The translations under genes were made by a program, and so were the position numbers. Shown here piece after piece: positions 44,698 through 56,774 of a stretch of DNA of 64,000 bases. Every line of letters begins with the position of its first letter. The first letter of the stretch is position 1. The stretch comes from Hygrocybe punicea (Eukaryota > Basidiomycota > Agaricomycetes > Agaricales > Hygrophoraceae), in contig OY744466.1 of assembly GCA_963556145.1 (NCBI GenBank), positions 1,550,001 to 1,614,000 of the forward strand, written 5' to 3'. Under the pieces are notes generated by a model that was not told the origin of the DNA, searched no databases, and saw only the letters and a list, made by a program, of their open reading frames with translations.

Positions 44698-45780
44698 GAG
44701 TAAATCTGGTGATATCTATTTAACTTGTTTAGTGGTTCGGATCATGAATCACAACAATTAACATGCCGAGTTTGATCATATGATATCGCTCCATTTGTAT
44801 GGCTCTGAAACTGTATATTGTGCCCGAAGGCTGTGTTTATTCCCATTTGGTTGCTTCCCGTGATGCAATGATTTCGTCATTGCCTATTCTTTACCATTAG
44901 CAAATTAGCAAATTACCAAGATAGCATTGGTCTAGGCTGCAGTGGTGTGTTTTGTATGTGACGTTTGACTGAGATTATAATTAATAATCTACAAGAAAGA
45001 ATTTGAGCCTGAACATACATTATATGTTTTAATTGATAACATTTATTGTATTGTCGAATTCTCTCCTTATTTTAGTCATACATCATTCAAAGCAACAGAT
45101 AAATTTGTTTTAATACAAGTACAAAAAATGTTGAATTCAAAGGCGATGGTAGAAGCATGTAGAAAGGAGCATGAAAGAATTTGAGCATAATCGTTGCTGG
45201 ATAATGTAATGCAATGTAGGACATTCCATTCTGCCTGGTATTTGGGCAGCAACATTTTTTTTTGAAGTTGTTGTGGCTTGCCGAACGGTTGACGAACGAA
45301 TCGAACGCCGTTCAGCAAGTGTTTGGTAAGCCATATAAGCACTATTTATAAACGCTGTTCAGCAAGTGCTTGTTAACCTGTCACAAACATACTGATACAT
45401 GCTACATAGCTAGACAATTGCCACCACAGATGAACTGTAAGGTTAATCTTAGCCTGTCGATTTCATAACTAGCATTCGATCAATGATGCATATATTCACA
45501 TAGAATATAGAATATTTGAATCAACTTACCAATCACTAGTGACTGTCATTCTCGGTTGTTTGACTTGGGATATTCTCTTATCTCAGTTCATGCATTAATC
45601 ACAGCAGGGAACCGATCGATTTACGAATATAACAAGAAATACAAATTTCGCGATGGTAAAAACATATGAAGAGGCGCACGAAAGACCCAGTTCCTAAAGC
45701 CACAACCAACCAACATCTGACGGAAGAAACCATTAGTAAAATATGACACAGATCGTATCAACCTATGGACTCACTTCGAA
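44698..45780. other. No gene supported; holds hairpin repeat H1
   Basis: AT-rich region 5' of the Helitron frame. The Helitron 5' end should lie here but I cannot place it. One copy of the hairpin repeat family lies at 45277-45339. Confidence 0.4.
45277..45339 (+). repeat. Hairpin repeat family, copy H1
   Basis: Contains GGCTTGCCGAACGG and CGCCGTTCAGCAAG around GACGAACGAATCGAA. The palindromic arms are partly damaged (TTCAG for TTCGG). Confidence 0.75.
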
Positions 45781-47659
45781 TTACAATCCTGGATCCAATT
45801 TGGATGAGGACGGCTTAGGGGGTGGCGTCGCGGATTGCACTGGAGTGGCCGAGGTGTGAATTTGCGGCGGGACAATATTGCCCCAATCCATCTCCATAGG
45901 TGAGATGCTTGGCTCCGTCGGGGTTGCTGACGTGTTTCGCGAAGACGCACGTGTGCCAGGACGCAAAGCTAGACGTAGATGGGAGATATATTAATGTATA
46001 TAATGACGTGATGCTGAACAAGTTACCTAGAGTTGACAATTTCGTCTTCTTTTTTGCCGGCTTATCGCGATCCTCCATGTCGACATCAAGATCCAATGCA
46101 TGTGCGGCTTTGGCAAGTCTTTGCCTTTCCGTCTCCAAAACACTATCCTCAATTTGCTCACCACCACCTGGAGACGTTTTCGGGCGTTCATCAGACATGA
46201 GCTCATCCCGCACCTCACTCTCTGAGTCCTTGGTCTTATCATTCGAATCCAGCGGTCCAGATGTCCTGATATCCTGTTCCGAGGAGTCCAGCGTCACGGT
46301 TTCCAACTTCGACTTTTTGGTCTTCAATTTCTTGGAGACCTTCGGGACTTCAACAATGGCTGTCCATACCTTAATAGATATATTACGTTGGATAATGGAA
46401 CTTACATTTTTGAAACTTGGAATCATGGTCGTCCACCTCTGTTTTGATTTTCTCCATCTTTATGTCCTCTATGAATGGACATTGTAAATTATAAATCTCA
46501 TATATTGTGTTCAATCACTTACCACCATCGTCCTCTGCGATCTCTGATGCTCTTGTGCGCTCTATAGTGATGAAGCTTGGATATTATTAGCAGGGTCAAA
46601 GAAACGTGGCTTACTTGACTTCGGTTTGGGTTTGGGTTTGCCCTTCCCCTTTGTCATCATTTCATCTGGACAAGGCAAAGATCAATGTCATTATATATAT
46701 ATAAAGTGGAAAATGGTAATGCAGACCAGTTACATGATCCTTCTTCTTGTCCTCCGAAACCGCCTTTGCTTTTCCTTTTCCCTTACCAGATGGGACCGAA
46801 TCCTCTGTAGGTTATATGAAGGTACTGCTAAAATGCAATCTCTGTTGTGGATCCTACCGTTTTTAATGGAGATATCGTGTTCTCTACACCATGTGATGAC
46901 CCGAGGGATAATTGCACGCTTGGTGGCATCGTCCTGTCCATTGAACTTCCATCTGACAACAGTACCATTGTGCCATGACGGAACGGAGTCATCGTATTCG
47001 CCCCAGTCTATCAAAAGCTATATTTAATTTATCTGTTGTGATGCGGATGAACACATACCAAGATCCTCTGGCATTATGTCTGTATTGATCGCACCATGTT
47101 GTATCAACGCCGCAGGGGAATGTTTCTTCACATAATATTCTTTGAGAAGCCACTCATCGAAAACCGTACTGCGCCAATCGCTATTCATCTCCTTTGCCTC
47201 TGTTGCCTTCAGCACCTCATCCCATACTTCATCCATCACGACGTCGGTGTATTTCAGATAACATCGAAGAATATCGGTAGCCTCTTGATCTCATTTAACA
47301 TATTCTGGTGAATATTGAGGTGCCTTCTTGTCAGCGATGGCCATTGTTACATATATATACATGTTCATGCGATATATGATGCGTCGTAGTGCTTCCTCAT
47401 ATCGAGACGGCAGTTTGCGCCATACTTCACCTCGAGCGGCGACATCGTGAGGATGAGCTTTGATCATATACAGATTGTGTGATAAGACTGGAACGGTACC
47501 AGAAGTCTTGTATTCTGCTGGTATCTCATCAGGAACCATATATTGAATCTGGAAAATCGCGTGGAGTTCCTGCATCTTCTTTGGCGTGGTATCAGGCCAG
47601 TATTTGAAGGCAGATGGGTTTATGGCAGGGGTGGAGACTTTGATGACAGGAACAGCCAT
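45781..47659 (-). pseudogene. Accessory nuclear-type protein with one TGA
   Basis: A multi-exon minus-strand gene of an unrecognised Agaricomycete family. Exon 1 starts at 47659 (MAVPVIKVSTPAINP) and encodes a helical N-terminal domain (KKMQELHAIFQIQYMVPDEI, RYEEALRRIIYRMNMYIYV). An in-frame TGA (47293-47291) sits between EYVK and DQEATDILRCYL; the frame then continues with VMDEVWDEVLKATEAKEMN to a splice near 47060. Later exons contain DWGEYDDSVPSWHNGTVV, lysine-rich KGKGKAKAVSEDKKK, and an acidic/basic tail (DLDVDMEDRDKPAKKKTK) ending at 45781. The charged tail suggests a nuclear protein. Apart from the TGA, probably CGA before mutation, it looks well preserved. Confidence 0.45.
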
Positions 47660-48707
47660 TGGAGGAGCAGAGTTTAATGCTTGGGCAGAATGGAGAGAAA
47701 ATTTCGGGTAAGTGGAAAAGGGCAAACCTCATGTACCAAATGGAGACATAAATAACAACCGGAATCACCTGATCCAATTTGACAACGTTTTAGGGCACGT
47801 GTTCACCGCGTCGTGGATGACATGCAGAATACAGCCGTACATAGAAGAAAACATACCCAAACATACTTTGCTATCTGTTTGTATTACGGTTTTGCTCACG
47901 AGACGGATATACAAGGGGTGTTGAACACACCATTATGAAATATATCAGGATGGATACTCAGTCTTAAAGATTTTCCTGTGTTCGTGATATTTTCAGTCTG
48001 ACATAAACTGAAGGCTCACACACATCGACAATGTATCTATGTATCGCGGTATTCTCATCTCATATATCTGAACACAACTGAAAGGTTAGTTGAATTTTTT
48101 TTGGTTCATTCCTTCCAGACTCTCCGTAGCAATTAGTTTCCATCCAACATTAGACAATCTCAATTTTCTTTAATCTATTCGGAATGTAAGGGTTAGTATA
48201 CTTCTTACTGTTTATTGTTCAAGGAGATTGCAAGTCATGTAGAGTACGATTTGAGTTCTTCTTAATCGTAGTATAGATTGCAATCATTGCTGGACATTGT
48301 CATTCAATGTAGGACAATCCATTCTGTCAGTCTAACATTGGTAGAATATCATTATAGAGGTATTTGAGAGTCAGTGACATCAGATATTAATACTGGGCAA
48401 TGTCTTAAGTCACAGTTTAAGTCACATTAAGTCACGTTAAGTGGAAAGGTGTTTTCCTGATGTTGTACAAATTTAGAATTACACCTATCGAATGTATTTG
48501 GGCGGTTTGATGTCTGTCTGAGTAAATATATCTTCTAAGCAATATCCGACAGATTTTCAGTGAATAAAACTATTGAATGATGATACGTAGTCCAATTGTC
48601 TGAAATATTAGCATTGCACCGCTGTGTTCGAAATAGTTGTTTGATACACTTACTTAATTTACATCTTATTACTCGATTGTAAACATATAATATCTTATAC
48701 ATATACT
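47660..48707. other. No gene supported
   Basis: AT-rich. Carries one copy of the flank of the hairpin repeat family (ATTGCTGGACATTGTCATTC, near 48290) without the hairpin itself. Confidence 0.4.
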
Positions 48708-49053
48708 ATGTTCTTCAACGAAGCTCAACGCCCGAAGTTGCATGAATGCCAACTAAATGACGTCGGAGGAGACCAAATCAATATACATAAGTTTTATTAT
48801 TTGATATGAATTCAAATTAATATGTTAGTAGTGATTGTAGACCGATCAAATGACCGGTCCGAGGCAAGGCGAGAGAGACGGTTGAGACGGGCCGTGGAAT
48901 GGCGTGAGGCGCGTTTCAGATACAAAATTGAACGGTATGGTCTAGAGAATTGTTGTAGGTCGATGGCTAATAATTCAAAACAGGGTTATTTTAGTTGTCG
49001 TTGGTTTTGCGTTAGGGTTTGCGTTGGCGATGTGGCAGATGAGGCTAGAGTAA
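48708..49053 (+). pseudogene. Small tail-anchored protein, left copy
   Basis: Paralogue of the minus-strand gene 63006-62662. It starts MFFNEAQRPKLHECQLNDVG followed by GDQINI, then after the first intron RSNDRSEARRERRLRRAV. A 49-bp intron (48935-48983) leads into a C-terminal membrane helix (VILVVVGFALGFALAMW) and a short tail QMRLE. The donor of intron 1, AAGTAAGT in the right copy, has lost four bases here, so no in-frame join could be found; this copy may be defective or start at 48822. A basic middle and one C-terminal helix suggest a tail-anchored protein. The GDQIN motif resembles short N-terminal motifs I know from other Agaricomycete proteins; function unknown. Confidence 0.5.
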
Positions 49054-49341
49054 ACGAATAAGAATATCCGATCATCATATGCTTCAGAAATATTTGGCGT
49101 TTACCAGTATCATAACATGGGTACTAGTTTCAGTCACCTTTATGTGAACCTTACTAAAATACTAAAATTTATCATTACAATTCAAAGCCATCTGGCAACG
49201 TTATGGTGATAGATAAATCCTCTTCAGGCGTAGAACATTGATGCTGACGTGATTCAGATATCACAAAGGTAGTAGAAAATATGGAATTTAGTTGAACAAT
49301 TACTAAATTTAGGCAGCAGCATGTTTGTTACAATTGTTGTG

Positions 49342-49405
49342 GCTTGCCGAACGGTTGACGAACGAATCGAACGCCGTTCGGCAAGTGTTTGGTAAGCCAT
49401 ATAAA
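49342..49405 (+). repeat. Hairpin repeat family, copy H2
   Basis: CTTGCCGAACGG..CCGTTCGGCAAG forms a perfect 12-bp stem around TTGACGAACGAATCGAACG, followed by TGTTTGGTAAGCCATATAA. Confidence 0.85.
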
Positions 49406-49554
49406 CACTCAAACATAATCCAGTGCTAGTAGATAATTGTTATATAAGTATTGCTCGGCATGCAGTACAATGGCTTGCTAGACATTGTCATTCAATACAG
49501 GACAATCCATTCTGGCTGGAATTTGGGCAGCAGCATTTTTGTTACAATTGTTAT

Positions 49555-49620
49555 GGCTTACCGAACGGTTGACGAACGAATCGAACGCCGTTCGGCAAGT
49601 GTTTGGTAAGCCATATAAGC
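49555..49620 (+). repeat. Hairpin repeat family, copy H3
   Basis: Same as H2 with one stem mismatch (CTTACCGAACGG). Confidence 0.85.
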
Positions 49621-49761
49621 ACTCAAACATAATCCAGTGCTAGTACACAATTGTTGAATAAGTATTGCTCGGTAGGCAGCACTATGGCCACATTTGTTGC
49701 TGGACATAGAACAGTCCATTCTGTCTCATAGTTGGGAAGCAGCGCTTTCTTCACAATTGTC

Positions 49762-49820
49762 GTGGCTTGCAGAACAGTCAGTAAACAGGCTGAACGCCGT
49801 GCAATAAGTACATGGTGAGC
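49762..49820 (+). repeat. Hairpin repeat family, decayed copy H4
   Basis: TGGCTTGCAGAACAGTCAGT..TGAACGCCGTGCAATAAG; the stem is largely lost. Confidence 0.6.
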
Positions 49821-50024
49821 CACCTAAGCAATATATTGGCAACCATGCTAATCCTTAACCACCACTGTACATGACATCAACACTACCTTGACTAGGTTGA
49901 GCAGTCATAATACATTGTTGCCTTCGGTACAATTTTCTAGGCTTTCAGGCGATTCATAGGGCACATATCGACGTTGACGAGGTTTACAGATTACAAAGCG
50001 ATGATATTTGATGTCACCAGGACA

Positions 50025-52079
50025 TCATTTCGGCACTCCCAACACCATGACCCATTGAACATTGAGGGAGATGCTCTTTATCAAGTCCTCCGCATGCTTG
50101 AAAGTACTAATCGTATGCCCAACAACGACACAGGAATCAGCTGGAATGTCATGCGGGAAACGTGGAAGCTGTTGGAGAGTCTTCAGCGTTGTAGCAAAGT
50201 CCGTTTTGACCTTTCGTCCATCGAACATGGGCACTATCATTCCTTTAAAACACAGCTATTCTGTATCCATGAGCACTTACCAATATCGTGAAAAGAAAGC
50301 GCTGCCTTTTGATAGGATGGCGCTGCCCGACGAGTGAAGGGGCTGAGTTTCCCCGATTTGGAAGGCGATGCCTCTGTACAACCCGATTTAAGTTATTCAT
50401 CAAAAGTTAATATTAGACGTACTACTCGGAGATACGTCCATTGCACTTGCAGAAGTGGTTGCGAAGGACACAAAGTCCTTGAATAGTTGTGCTCGAAATT
50501 CCGCCTCACCGATTACCATTCCAATTGCACCAATATATCACTCCCACTCGCCTTGGAACAGTGCGCCCTGGATAACCTTGACAGGTTTCGTGTTACTACC
50601 CACCTTTGGTTCGTCCAGGTAACAGGATTCCACCATGATGACAGATGTGAAGATAGTTGGATCGCCTCCTCCAACAGCATGGAAGAAGTTTCGCCCAAAT
50701 CCACCTGTAGAGATTTGGGCTGGATCATCTCGAGAAAGATTCGAATATTTGCCAGAGCGAACGAAAGTGATGGCGGAAAACAACAAACTGCATTATACGA
50801 AATTTAATCACTATAATCATTCTGAAGATATCGAAACAACTGACTCTCTGTTGATCTTATAAACGTTGGAAAGGATTTGGCTAAACTCCGGATTGCCATT
50901 TCCAATGGCACTGGACCAAGATACCATTGCCGCCGCCCTGAATTCGCTTCAGTATATCATGGATATATTGAATGAAGTACATATACATACTTGATGTTTA
51001 CACACTCCTGATAGGTATCGATAAGCTGTGCATCTCGATTTCCAATATCGGACTCATCGACATCCGGAGATGGTAAACTTAATACAGGATATTCATCATG
51101 AAAAGATCATGTTAAGACTAGGTCAAACGCACCTGGTGATCCGGTGCTGAAAATAATTCGCCTCTCCATCATTGCTACTAGACTCTTTGTTATCATCACT
51201 GTCACCAACCACCGCAGTCTTGGTAAACGTAGATGTCGTAGCTTTGGAGGTGCTGACATCATTCACGTGTAAGGAACGCCCATACCAATGCATAGATAAT
51301 TTCACAATACATACCGGAACACATCATCAGACCTCTTGGTCAAACCGAATTTGACCTTGGTACGAATCCTAGAATGTCCAGCATAAGCTAGATGTCATCA
51401 AAGGCGGACAAGTCAACTCACTTGGAATCGCCGCCTTCATCATCATCAGCGTTTTCAAGGTCGTCCAATTTATGATGACTGGATTTTTGCTTCTTGGAGG
51501 GAGAATATGTATCACTAACGATGAGAACTGAATGATGAACGAGACAGATAGATAATAACATGATATTTACATATCATTGTCGATGTCTATAATATTGGGC
51601 GATGGTGAAAGATAGCGTCATTTTCCTCTGGAAAAAAAAGAAAAGCAATTAGCATCATAAGACATACATGTCATATTAAATGACTTACTTCGCTTTGGTT
51701 TCGGACAATTTCTTGGTAGGCCTAATTAACGGAATATATTAACAAAGCAAAGTAGAAATGAAGAATTCTACAAACGTTTTAGACGCTTTGGAAACTACAA
51801 CACTGCCAATGCTTCGAATGCTAATAATATCATCCTCTGCCTCCGATAGAGCGACACTGTCCAAACGTTAGGAGAATGTAACACAATTCGTATGTGAGTA
51901 CATACACATCATCATCGACCCATTTGGCAGCGGCATGTTTCTCCTTTTTTCCCACTGCCGCACACCTGTTATTTATACGGATCAGTGACGGAACAGACAG
52001 GAAACATATGAGGTTACATAGGAGCCCTCGATCTGAGCTTTGAATTCGGTTTAGCGGTCGCAGACTTCTTGGGAGGCAT
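50025..52079 (-). pseudogene. Accessory nuclear-type gene left of foldback element
   Basis: Minus-strand, many-exon gene of unknown family. Exons 52079-52018, 51965-51906 and from 51856 join in frame (MPPKKSATAKPNSKL; KKEKHAAAKWVDDD; ALSEAEDDIISIRSIGSVVV). Later pieces include TKKLSETKAK, SPSPNIIDIDND, GGFGRNFFHAVGGGDPTIF and EAEFRAQLFKDFVSF. The C-terminal exon reads FPHDIPADSCVVVGHTISTF and SLNVQWVMVLGVPK, ending at 50025. An in-frame TGA lies at 51620-51618 between KGK and RYLSPSP, again probably CGA before. The start lies 171 bp from the foldback element, which separates it from the divergent gene at 60111. Lysine/serine-rich, acidic composition suggests a nuclear protein. Confidence 0.4.
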
Positions 52080-52539
52080 TGAAACAAGAGGAACTAATGC
52101 ATAGCCGAATGTTTCCTCGACTTTAAATCCACCTGTATGGAGGATGAACAATAGAACATATGACATCCCGATGACCAATCACCTGATATGCTGGTGTATG
52201 CTACAACACCACAAATATGGAACCTTTTGAGTGGAAGAAATGATGGACGGCAGTAGACCCAGTCGTTTTGGTTAACCCAATCGCAGATATAGTTGCAAAA
52301 GGTAGGTACACATAGCGCAGTTGCTTGCTGGGGGGGTAGGTTAACCCAAGAGACAGCTCTTGCTGGGGAAATGTGGGGTGGTAGGTTGACCCAGGTACAG
52401 CTCTTGCTGGTCAAGGGTGGCAGGGTGGGTCAACCCAGTGTCAGCTCTGCCATGGGGTAGGTTAACCCAGGACAGCTATTCTGGGAAGGTTGGGTTGACC
52501 CAGGTCCAGCTGTGCAAGCAACGTGGGTTGACCTGGGTT

Positions 52540-54170
52540 GACCGTGGACCAGCTCTTGCTGCAGGCTTGGGTTGACCTGGGTCCAGCTGTTGCTGCAGCA
52601 CTGGGTTGACCCAGGCCCAGCACTTCCTGCAGGGTGGGGTGGCTGGGGTCCAGGTATTGCTGCAGCACCGGGTTTACCAGGGTTCAGCTATTGCTGCAGC
52701 ACTGGGTTGACCGGGGTCCAGATATTGCTGTGGCACCAGGTTGACCCAGATCCAGCACTTGCTGCAGGGCTTGGGTTGACCTGGGTCCAGCTATTGCTGC
52801 AGCACTGGGTTGATCTGGTTCCAGCACTTGCTTTGGGGCTTGGGTTGACCCGGGTCCAGCTCTCCCTGCAGGCTTGGGTTGACCGGGGTCCAGCTATTGC
52901 TGCAGCACTGGGTTGACCAGGGTTCAGGTATTGCTGCAGCACTGGGTTGACCGGGGTCCAGCTATTGCTGCAGGACCGGGTTGACCTGGGTCCAGCACTT
53001 GCTGCGGGGCTTGGGTTGACCCAGGTCCAGCTCTTCCTGCAGGCTTGGGTTGACCTGAGTCCAGCTATTGCTGCAGCACTGGGTTGACCGGGGTCCAGAT
53101 ATTGCTGCAGCACTGGGTTGACCCAGATCCAGCACTTGCTGCAGGGCTGGGGTTGACTGGGGTCTAGATATTGCTGCAGCACTGGGTTGACCTTGGTCCA
53201 GCACTTGCTGCAGCACTGGGTTGACCGGGGTCCAGCACTTGCTGCAGCACTGGGTTGACCAGGGTTCAGCTATTGCTGCAGCACTGGGTTGACCAGGGTC
53301 CAGCACTTGCTGCAGCACTGGGTTGACCAGGGTTCAGCTATTGCTGCAGGCTTGGGTTGACCTGGGTCCAGGTATTGCTGCAGCACTGGGTTGACCGGGG
53401 TCCAGATATTGCTGCAACACCGGGTTGACCTGGATCCAGCACTCGCTGCAGGGCTGGGGTTGACCCAGGTCCAGCTCTTCCTGCAGGCTTGGGTTGACCT
53501 GGGTCCAGCTATTGCTGCAGCACCAGGTTGACCGGGGTCCAGATATTGCTGCAGCACTGGGTTGACCTGGGTCCAGCACTTGCTGCAGCACTGGGTTGAC
53601 CTGGGTCCAGCACTTGCTGCAGCACAGGGTTGACCTGGGTCCAGCTATTGCTGCTGCACCGGGTTGACCGGGGTCCAGATATTGCTGCAGCACTGGGTTG
53701 ACCCAGATCCAGCACTCGCTGCCAGGCTGGGGTTGACCAGGGTCTAGATATTGCTGCAGCACCAGGTTGACCGGGGTCCAGCACTTGCTGCGGGGCTTGG
53801 GTTGACCCAGGTCCCACTTTTCCTGCAGGCTTGGGTTGACCGGGCTCCAGCTATTGCTGCAGCACTGGGTTGACCTGGGTCCAGCACTTGCTGCAGGGCT
53901 TGTGTTGACCAGGGTCCAGCTCTTGCTGCAGCACTTTGTTGACCCACATCCAGCACTCACTGTAGGGTAGGTTGATTGGGGTCCAGCCTGTCCTGTAGCA
54001 TTGCATTGACCCCAGACCCACCCATGTCGCAGGTTTGGATTCATGAGGGTCTGGCCATTGCTCCAGCATTGGGTTGACATGGCCCTGCTCTTGCTGCAGA
54101 ATAAGGTTGACCCTGGCCCAGCTCTCACTGCAGGATTAGGTTGACCAGGATCCCGCTTTTGCTTTGACAC
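52540..54170. repeat. 34-bp minisatellite, left arm
   Basis: On the order of 45-50 units of GCTGCAGCACTGGGTTGACC plus (T/G)GGGTCCAGCTATT-type sequence, 34-35 bp each. Alternating unit types (GCTATT or GCACTT ends) indicate higher-order structure. Because 34 is not a multiple of 3, frames cycle, and long artificial frames with LDPGQPSAAAI-like repeats appear. Confidence 0.9.
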
Positions 54171-54883
54171 GGGCTCAGCCACATCCCACTCTGCCTGCAT
54201 GTATTTAATGTTGACAACATTGACAGAGCTCACAACAACTCAAGCCAATATTTATTCAGAAAATGCAATATCCGGTAAAGAAAATGTCTCAGTTTCTTCA
54301 AATGTAATATAATTTCAAATGCAATAATTCAAAGCACAGGTAATACCAAAATTACAACATTCTTATTTTGAAAATGCACAATCTCTCACTCTTAGCTTTA
54401 TCTCTCACATGAGCTACTTATTCCCAAACAAATTTATATATATAACAACCAGAAATTACCCCACTTGGAATTTTGTGCCTTTTTTATTTAATATTACGCA
54501 AATCTCAATTGGAATCAGTACACAAACACTCACTATTACTTAGAATGGACATATCAAATTAATTATTATTTTATCCAAATACATAATTAAATAATAAAGG
54601 GGTTGGGGGGGAGGAAGGTAGGTGTGAGTGGGACTGGGACTGGGACTGGGACTGGGACTGGAAGTGGGTGTGGGTGTGGGTGTGGGTATGGGTATGGGTG
54701 TGGGTGTGGGCGAACGGAGTGGGAGTGGGAGTGGGAGAAGGGAGGGTGAAGGGCAGGATGGAAGGGAGGAGGGAGGGGCAGCAGGGAGTGGGAGTGGGAG
54801 AGGCAGAGGAAGAGGGAGGAGACGAGGGCGGAGGGGTGGGATGTACATACCTGTTGCGTTCCCGTTGCCCTCGTCGTCTTCGT

Positions 54884-55335
54884 CTACGTCTCCGCCGTCC
54901 TCGTCCCCGTCGTCCCCGTCCCCGCCGTTCTGGTCCCTGTCGTTCCCGTTCTCGTCGTTCCTCTCGTTGTCGTCATCGTCCTCGTTGTCGTCGTCATCCC
55001 CCGTAGTCCTCGTCGTCCGCTGGATCGTCGTCGTCGTCTCCGTCGTCCTGTCGTCTCTTCGCTGGCCGTCTCCGTCCCCGTCGTCTTCCCTGGCTGGCCG
55101 TCTGTGCCCTCATCGCCTCTGTCCTCGTCGTTGCCTGCCATCCGCCGTTTCGGCCCTTCAGTTTGGCGTTGACGTGACGTGGCGCGGGCAAGCGTGTTGC
55201 GGTCCATTCCCGGCACGGCAATGAGAAAGTTCTACATAAAAACAACAATATTAGCTAGCATAGTAATGGATAATAAATTTGAGAAATCTACTTACCTTCT
55301 ACTTGATTTTGCTGCTGCTGTTTTCGTGGACGCAT
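54884..55335 (-). CDS. R/T/G-rich low-complexity frame, left arm
   Basis: Starts MRPRKQQQQNQVE at 55335, followed by a GT-AG intron (GTAAGTAG...TTATGTAG) and then low-complexity Arg/Thr/Asp/Gly frames. It runs outward from the centre of the foldback element and is the counterpart of the frame in the right arm. No folded domain; expression and frame choice are unknown. Confidence 0.25.
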
Positions 55336-55412
55336 CGTGGAGTACGCGACGAATCGCCGACGATTGAACGCACGCCGGAGGTTGCCGATTGCCCAAACGG
55401 GTGCGAGTTGCC

Positions 55413-56116
55413 TTATATGTAAGCATGATCTGACTTTTCTCAATGTTATTGCATAGAGCACAACAACTTTGTAACACATTTAAGACCATGAGGGGATAGA
55501 AGTAGCCTATAACTACATCCTCCCCAAATTTTGTATTTTATTATGGCCTACATAGAGAGATATTTATGATTCATTGATACCTCCCTGCCAATTTCAGACC
55601 CTTAAAGTGCAACTTTACCAATATTGCTCTGAAAAATATGAAAATAATTGTGAAACTACTATGTAAAGTATCTATTGTATTGATGATCAGTGCCTGGCAC
55701 TTGGTGGTCCCAGAAATCTGTTGTAGCCAAGAAATGAAAGGTTCAGAGTAAAGCTGAAGTTTGGACTCGGTTGATGGGTCAGCCACAATGCACAATTCTG
55801 TGCATTTGCTTGGCTGCAACAAAGGTCCTGGTCCACCAACAATCAGGCACTTATGTGTACCACAATGAGTACTTCTTCAAGTACTCCTTAGATTAATTTC
55901 AGATTTTTAAGACAAAGTTAGATCATTAAGGGTCCAATTCTGGCAGAGGAATGGAATAAATGGTGAATAGCTCTTTACGCAGGGCCGAATAAAATACAAA
56001 ATTTGACATGAGGGTAGGTATACTATATTTACATCTTTTGAGGATCTGACTTTGGGTATGCATGCATTGTTGTGCATGCCAGAAGATTCAAAAGCTTCAG
56101 CCACACATCCATGTTT
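55413..56116. other. Central 700 bp of foldback element
   Basis: Unique AT-rich sequence between the arms. The two divergent low-complexity frames point away from it, so it may hold a bidirectional promoter. Nothing else recognised. Confidence 0.4.
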
Positions 56117-56774
56117 GGCAACTCGAACCCGTTTGGGAAATCGGCAACTGCCGGTTGGCTTTCACGCAACTTCAAAGGACTCGTTTTCAACAACGCGTCA
56201 ACAACAGGAACGCGTCAACAACAGGAAACGGGTGCAGAAGAGCACCCAAGGTAATGTCTTTTTTGAATTTTTTGTGAGTTGTATGCTAATGTTTATAATG
56301 ATTGCAGCTACACCCACGACAAACACAGGCGAACCCAACACCAGCCCAGAAAACAACGCCACGGCCACCCCAGCAAACAGAACGGATGCCGATGAAAACG
56401 GCCACGGAAACGAGGCCGCGAGGCCGGGTACGAGGATGCGCCAACGACCGAGACAGACGTCCGAGACAACCACAGCGGCAACGACGAGGACAGAGACGAC
56501 GAGGGCAGAGACGGCCAGCCAGGGGACGACGACGGGACGGAGACGGCCAGCGAGAGGACAACAGGACGACGGAGACGACAGGACGAGGGAGACGACGACG
56601 ACGATCCAGCGGACGACGAGGACTACGGGGGATGACGACGACAACGAGGACGATGACGACGACGAGGGGAACGACGGGAACGGGAACGACAGGGACCGGA
56701 ACGCGGAGACGGGGACGATGGGGACGGGGACGACGGGGACGGGGACGGCGGGGACGGGGACGACGGAGACGTAG
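56052..56774 (+). CDS. D/R/T-rich low-complexity frame, right arm
   Basis: 240 codons open across a likely intron (GTAATGTC...GATTGCAG, about 56251-56307). The N-terminal part is ordinary (CLATRTRLGNRQLPVGF); after the intron it becomes Thr/Asn-rich (TPTTNTGEPNTSPENN), then Arg/Thr/Asp-rich with a run of acidic residues (DDDDNEDDDDDEGND) and a TGTGTAG repeat. Outward orientation mirrors the left arm. No motif of a transposase. Confidence 0.3.
   Translation: MGMHALLCMPEDSKASATHPCLATRTRLGNRQLPVGFHATSKDSFSTTRQQQERVNNRKRVQKSTQGNVFFEFFVSCMLMFIMIAATPTTNTGEPNTSPENNATATPANRTDADENGHGNEAARPGTRMRQRPRQTSETTTAATTRTETTRAETASQGTTTGRRRPARGQQDDGDDRTRETTTTIQRTTRTTGDDDDNEDDDDDEGNDGNGNDRDRNAETGTMGTGTTGTGTAGTGTTET

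Larger units (their letters stand above)
34925..44700 (-). mobile_element. Helitron, with nested insertions
   Basis: A rolling-circle transposon on the minus strand, recognised from its protein (HUH replicase plus Pif1-like helicase). The interior holds a 640-bp foldback MITE (36847-37486) and a 1236-bp hAT element (43189-44424). Terminal signatures (5' TC, 3' hairpin plus CTRR) could not be placed with confidence; the 3' end should lie between 35005 and about 34930, the 5' end beyond 44697. Confidence 0.75.
49054..50024. other. Hairpin-repeat cluster, no gene
   Basis: Holds three hairpin-family copies (H2-H4) in direct orientation with a period of about 210 bp. No coding content recognised. 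Confidence 0.5.
52251..55412 (+). repeat. Left arm of foldback element
   Basis: Order from the outside: unique 190-bp end, 34-bp minisatellite, AT-rich 400 bp (54230-54600), G-rich simple repeats (54601-54840: GGGACT, GGGTGT), then a coding-like R/T/D-rich block ending with GTTGCCGATTGCCCAAACGG near 55400. Confidence 0.75.

Noticed and set aside
54601..54840. Telomeric repeat
   Set aside because: GGGACT and GGGTGT runs are not TTAGGG and are mirrored in the other arm of the foldback element.
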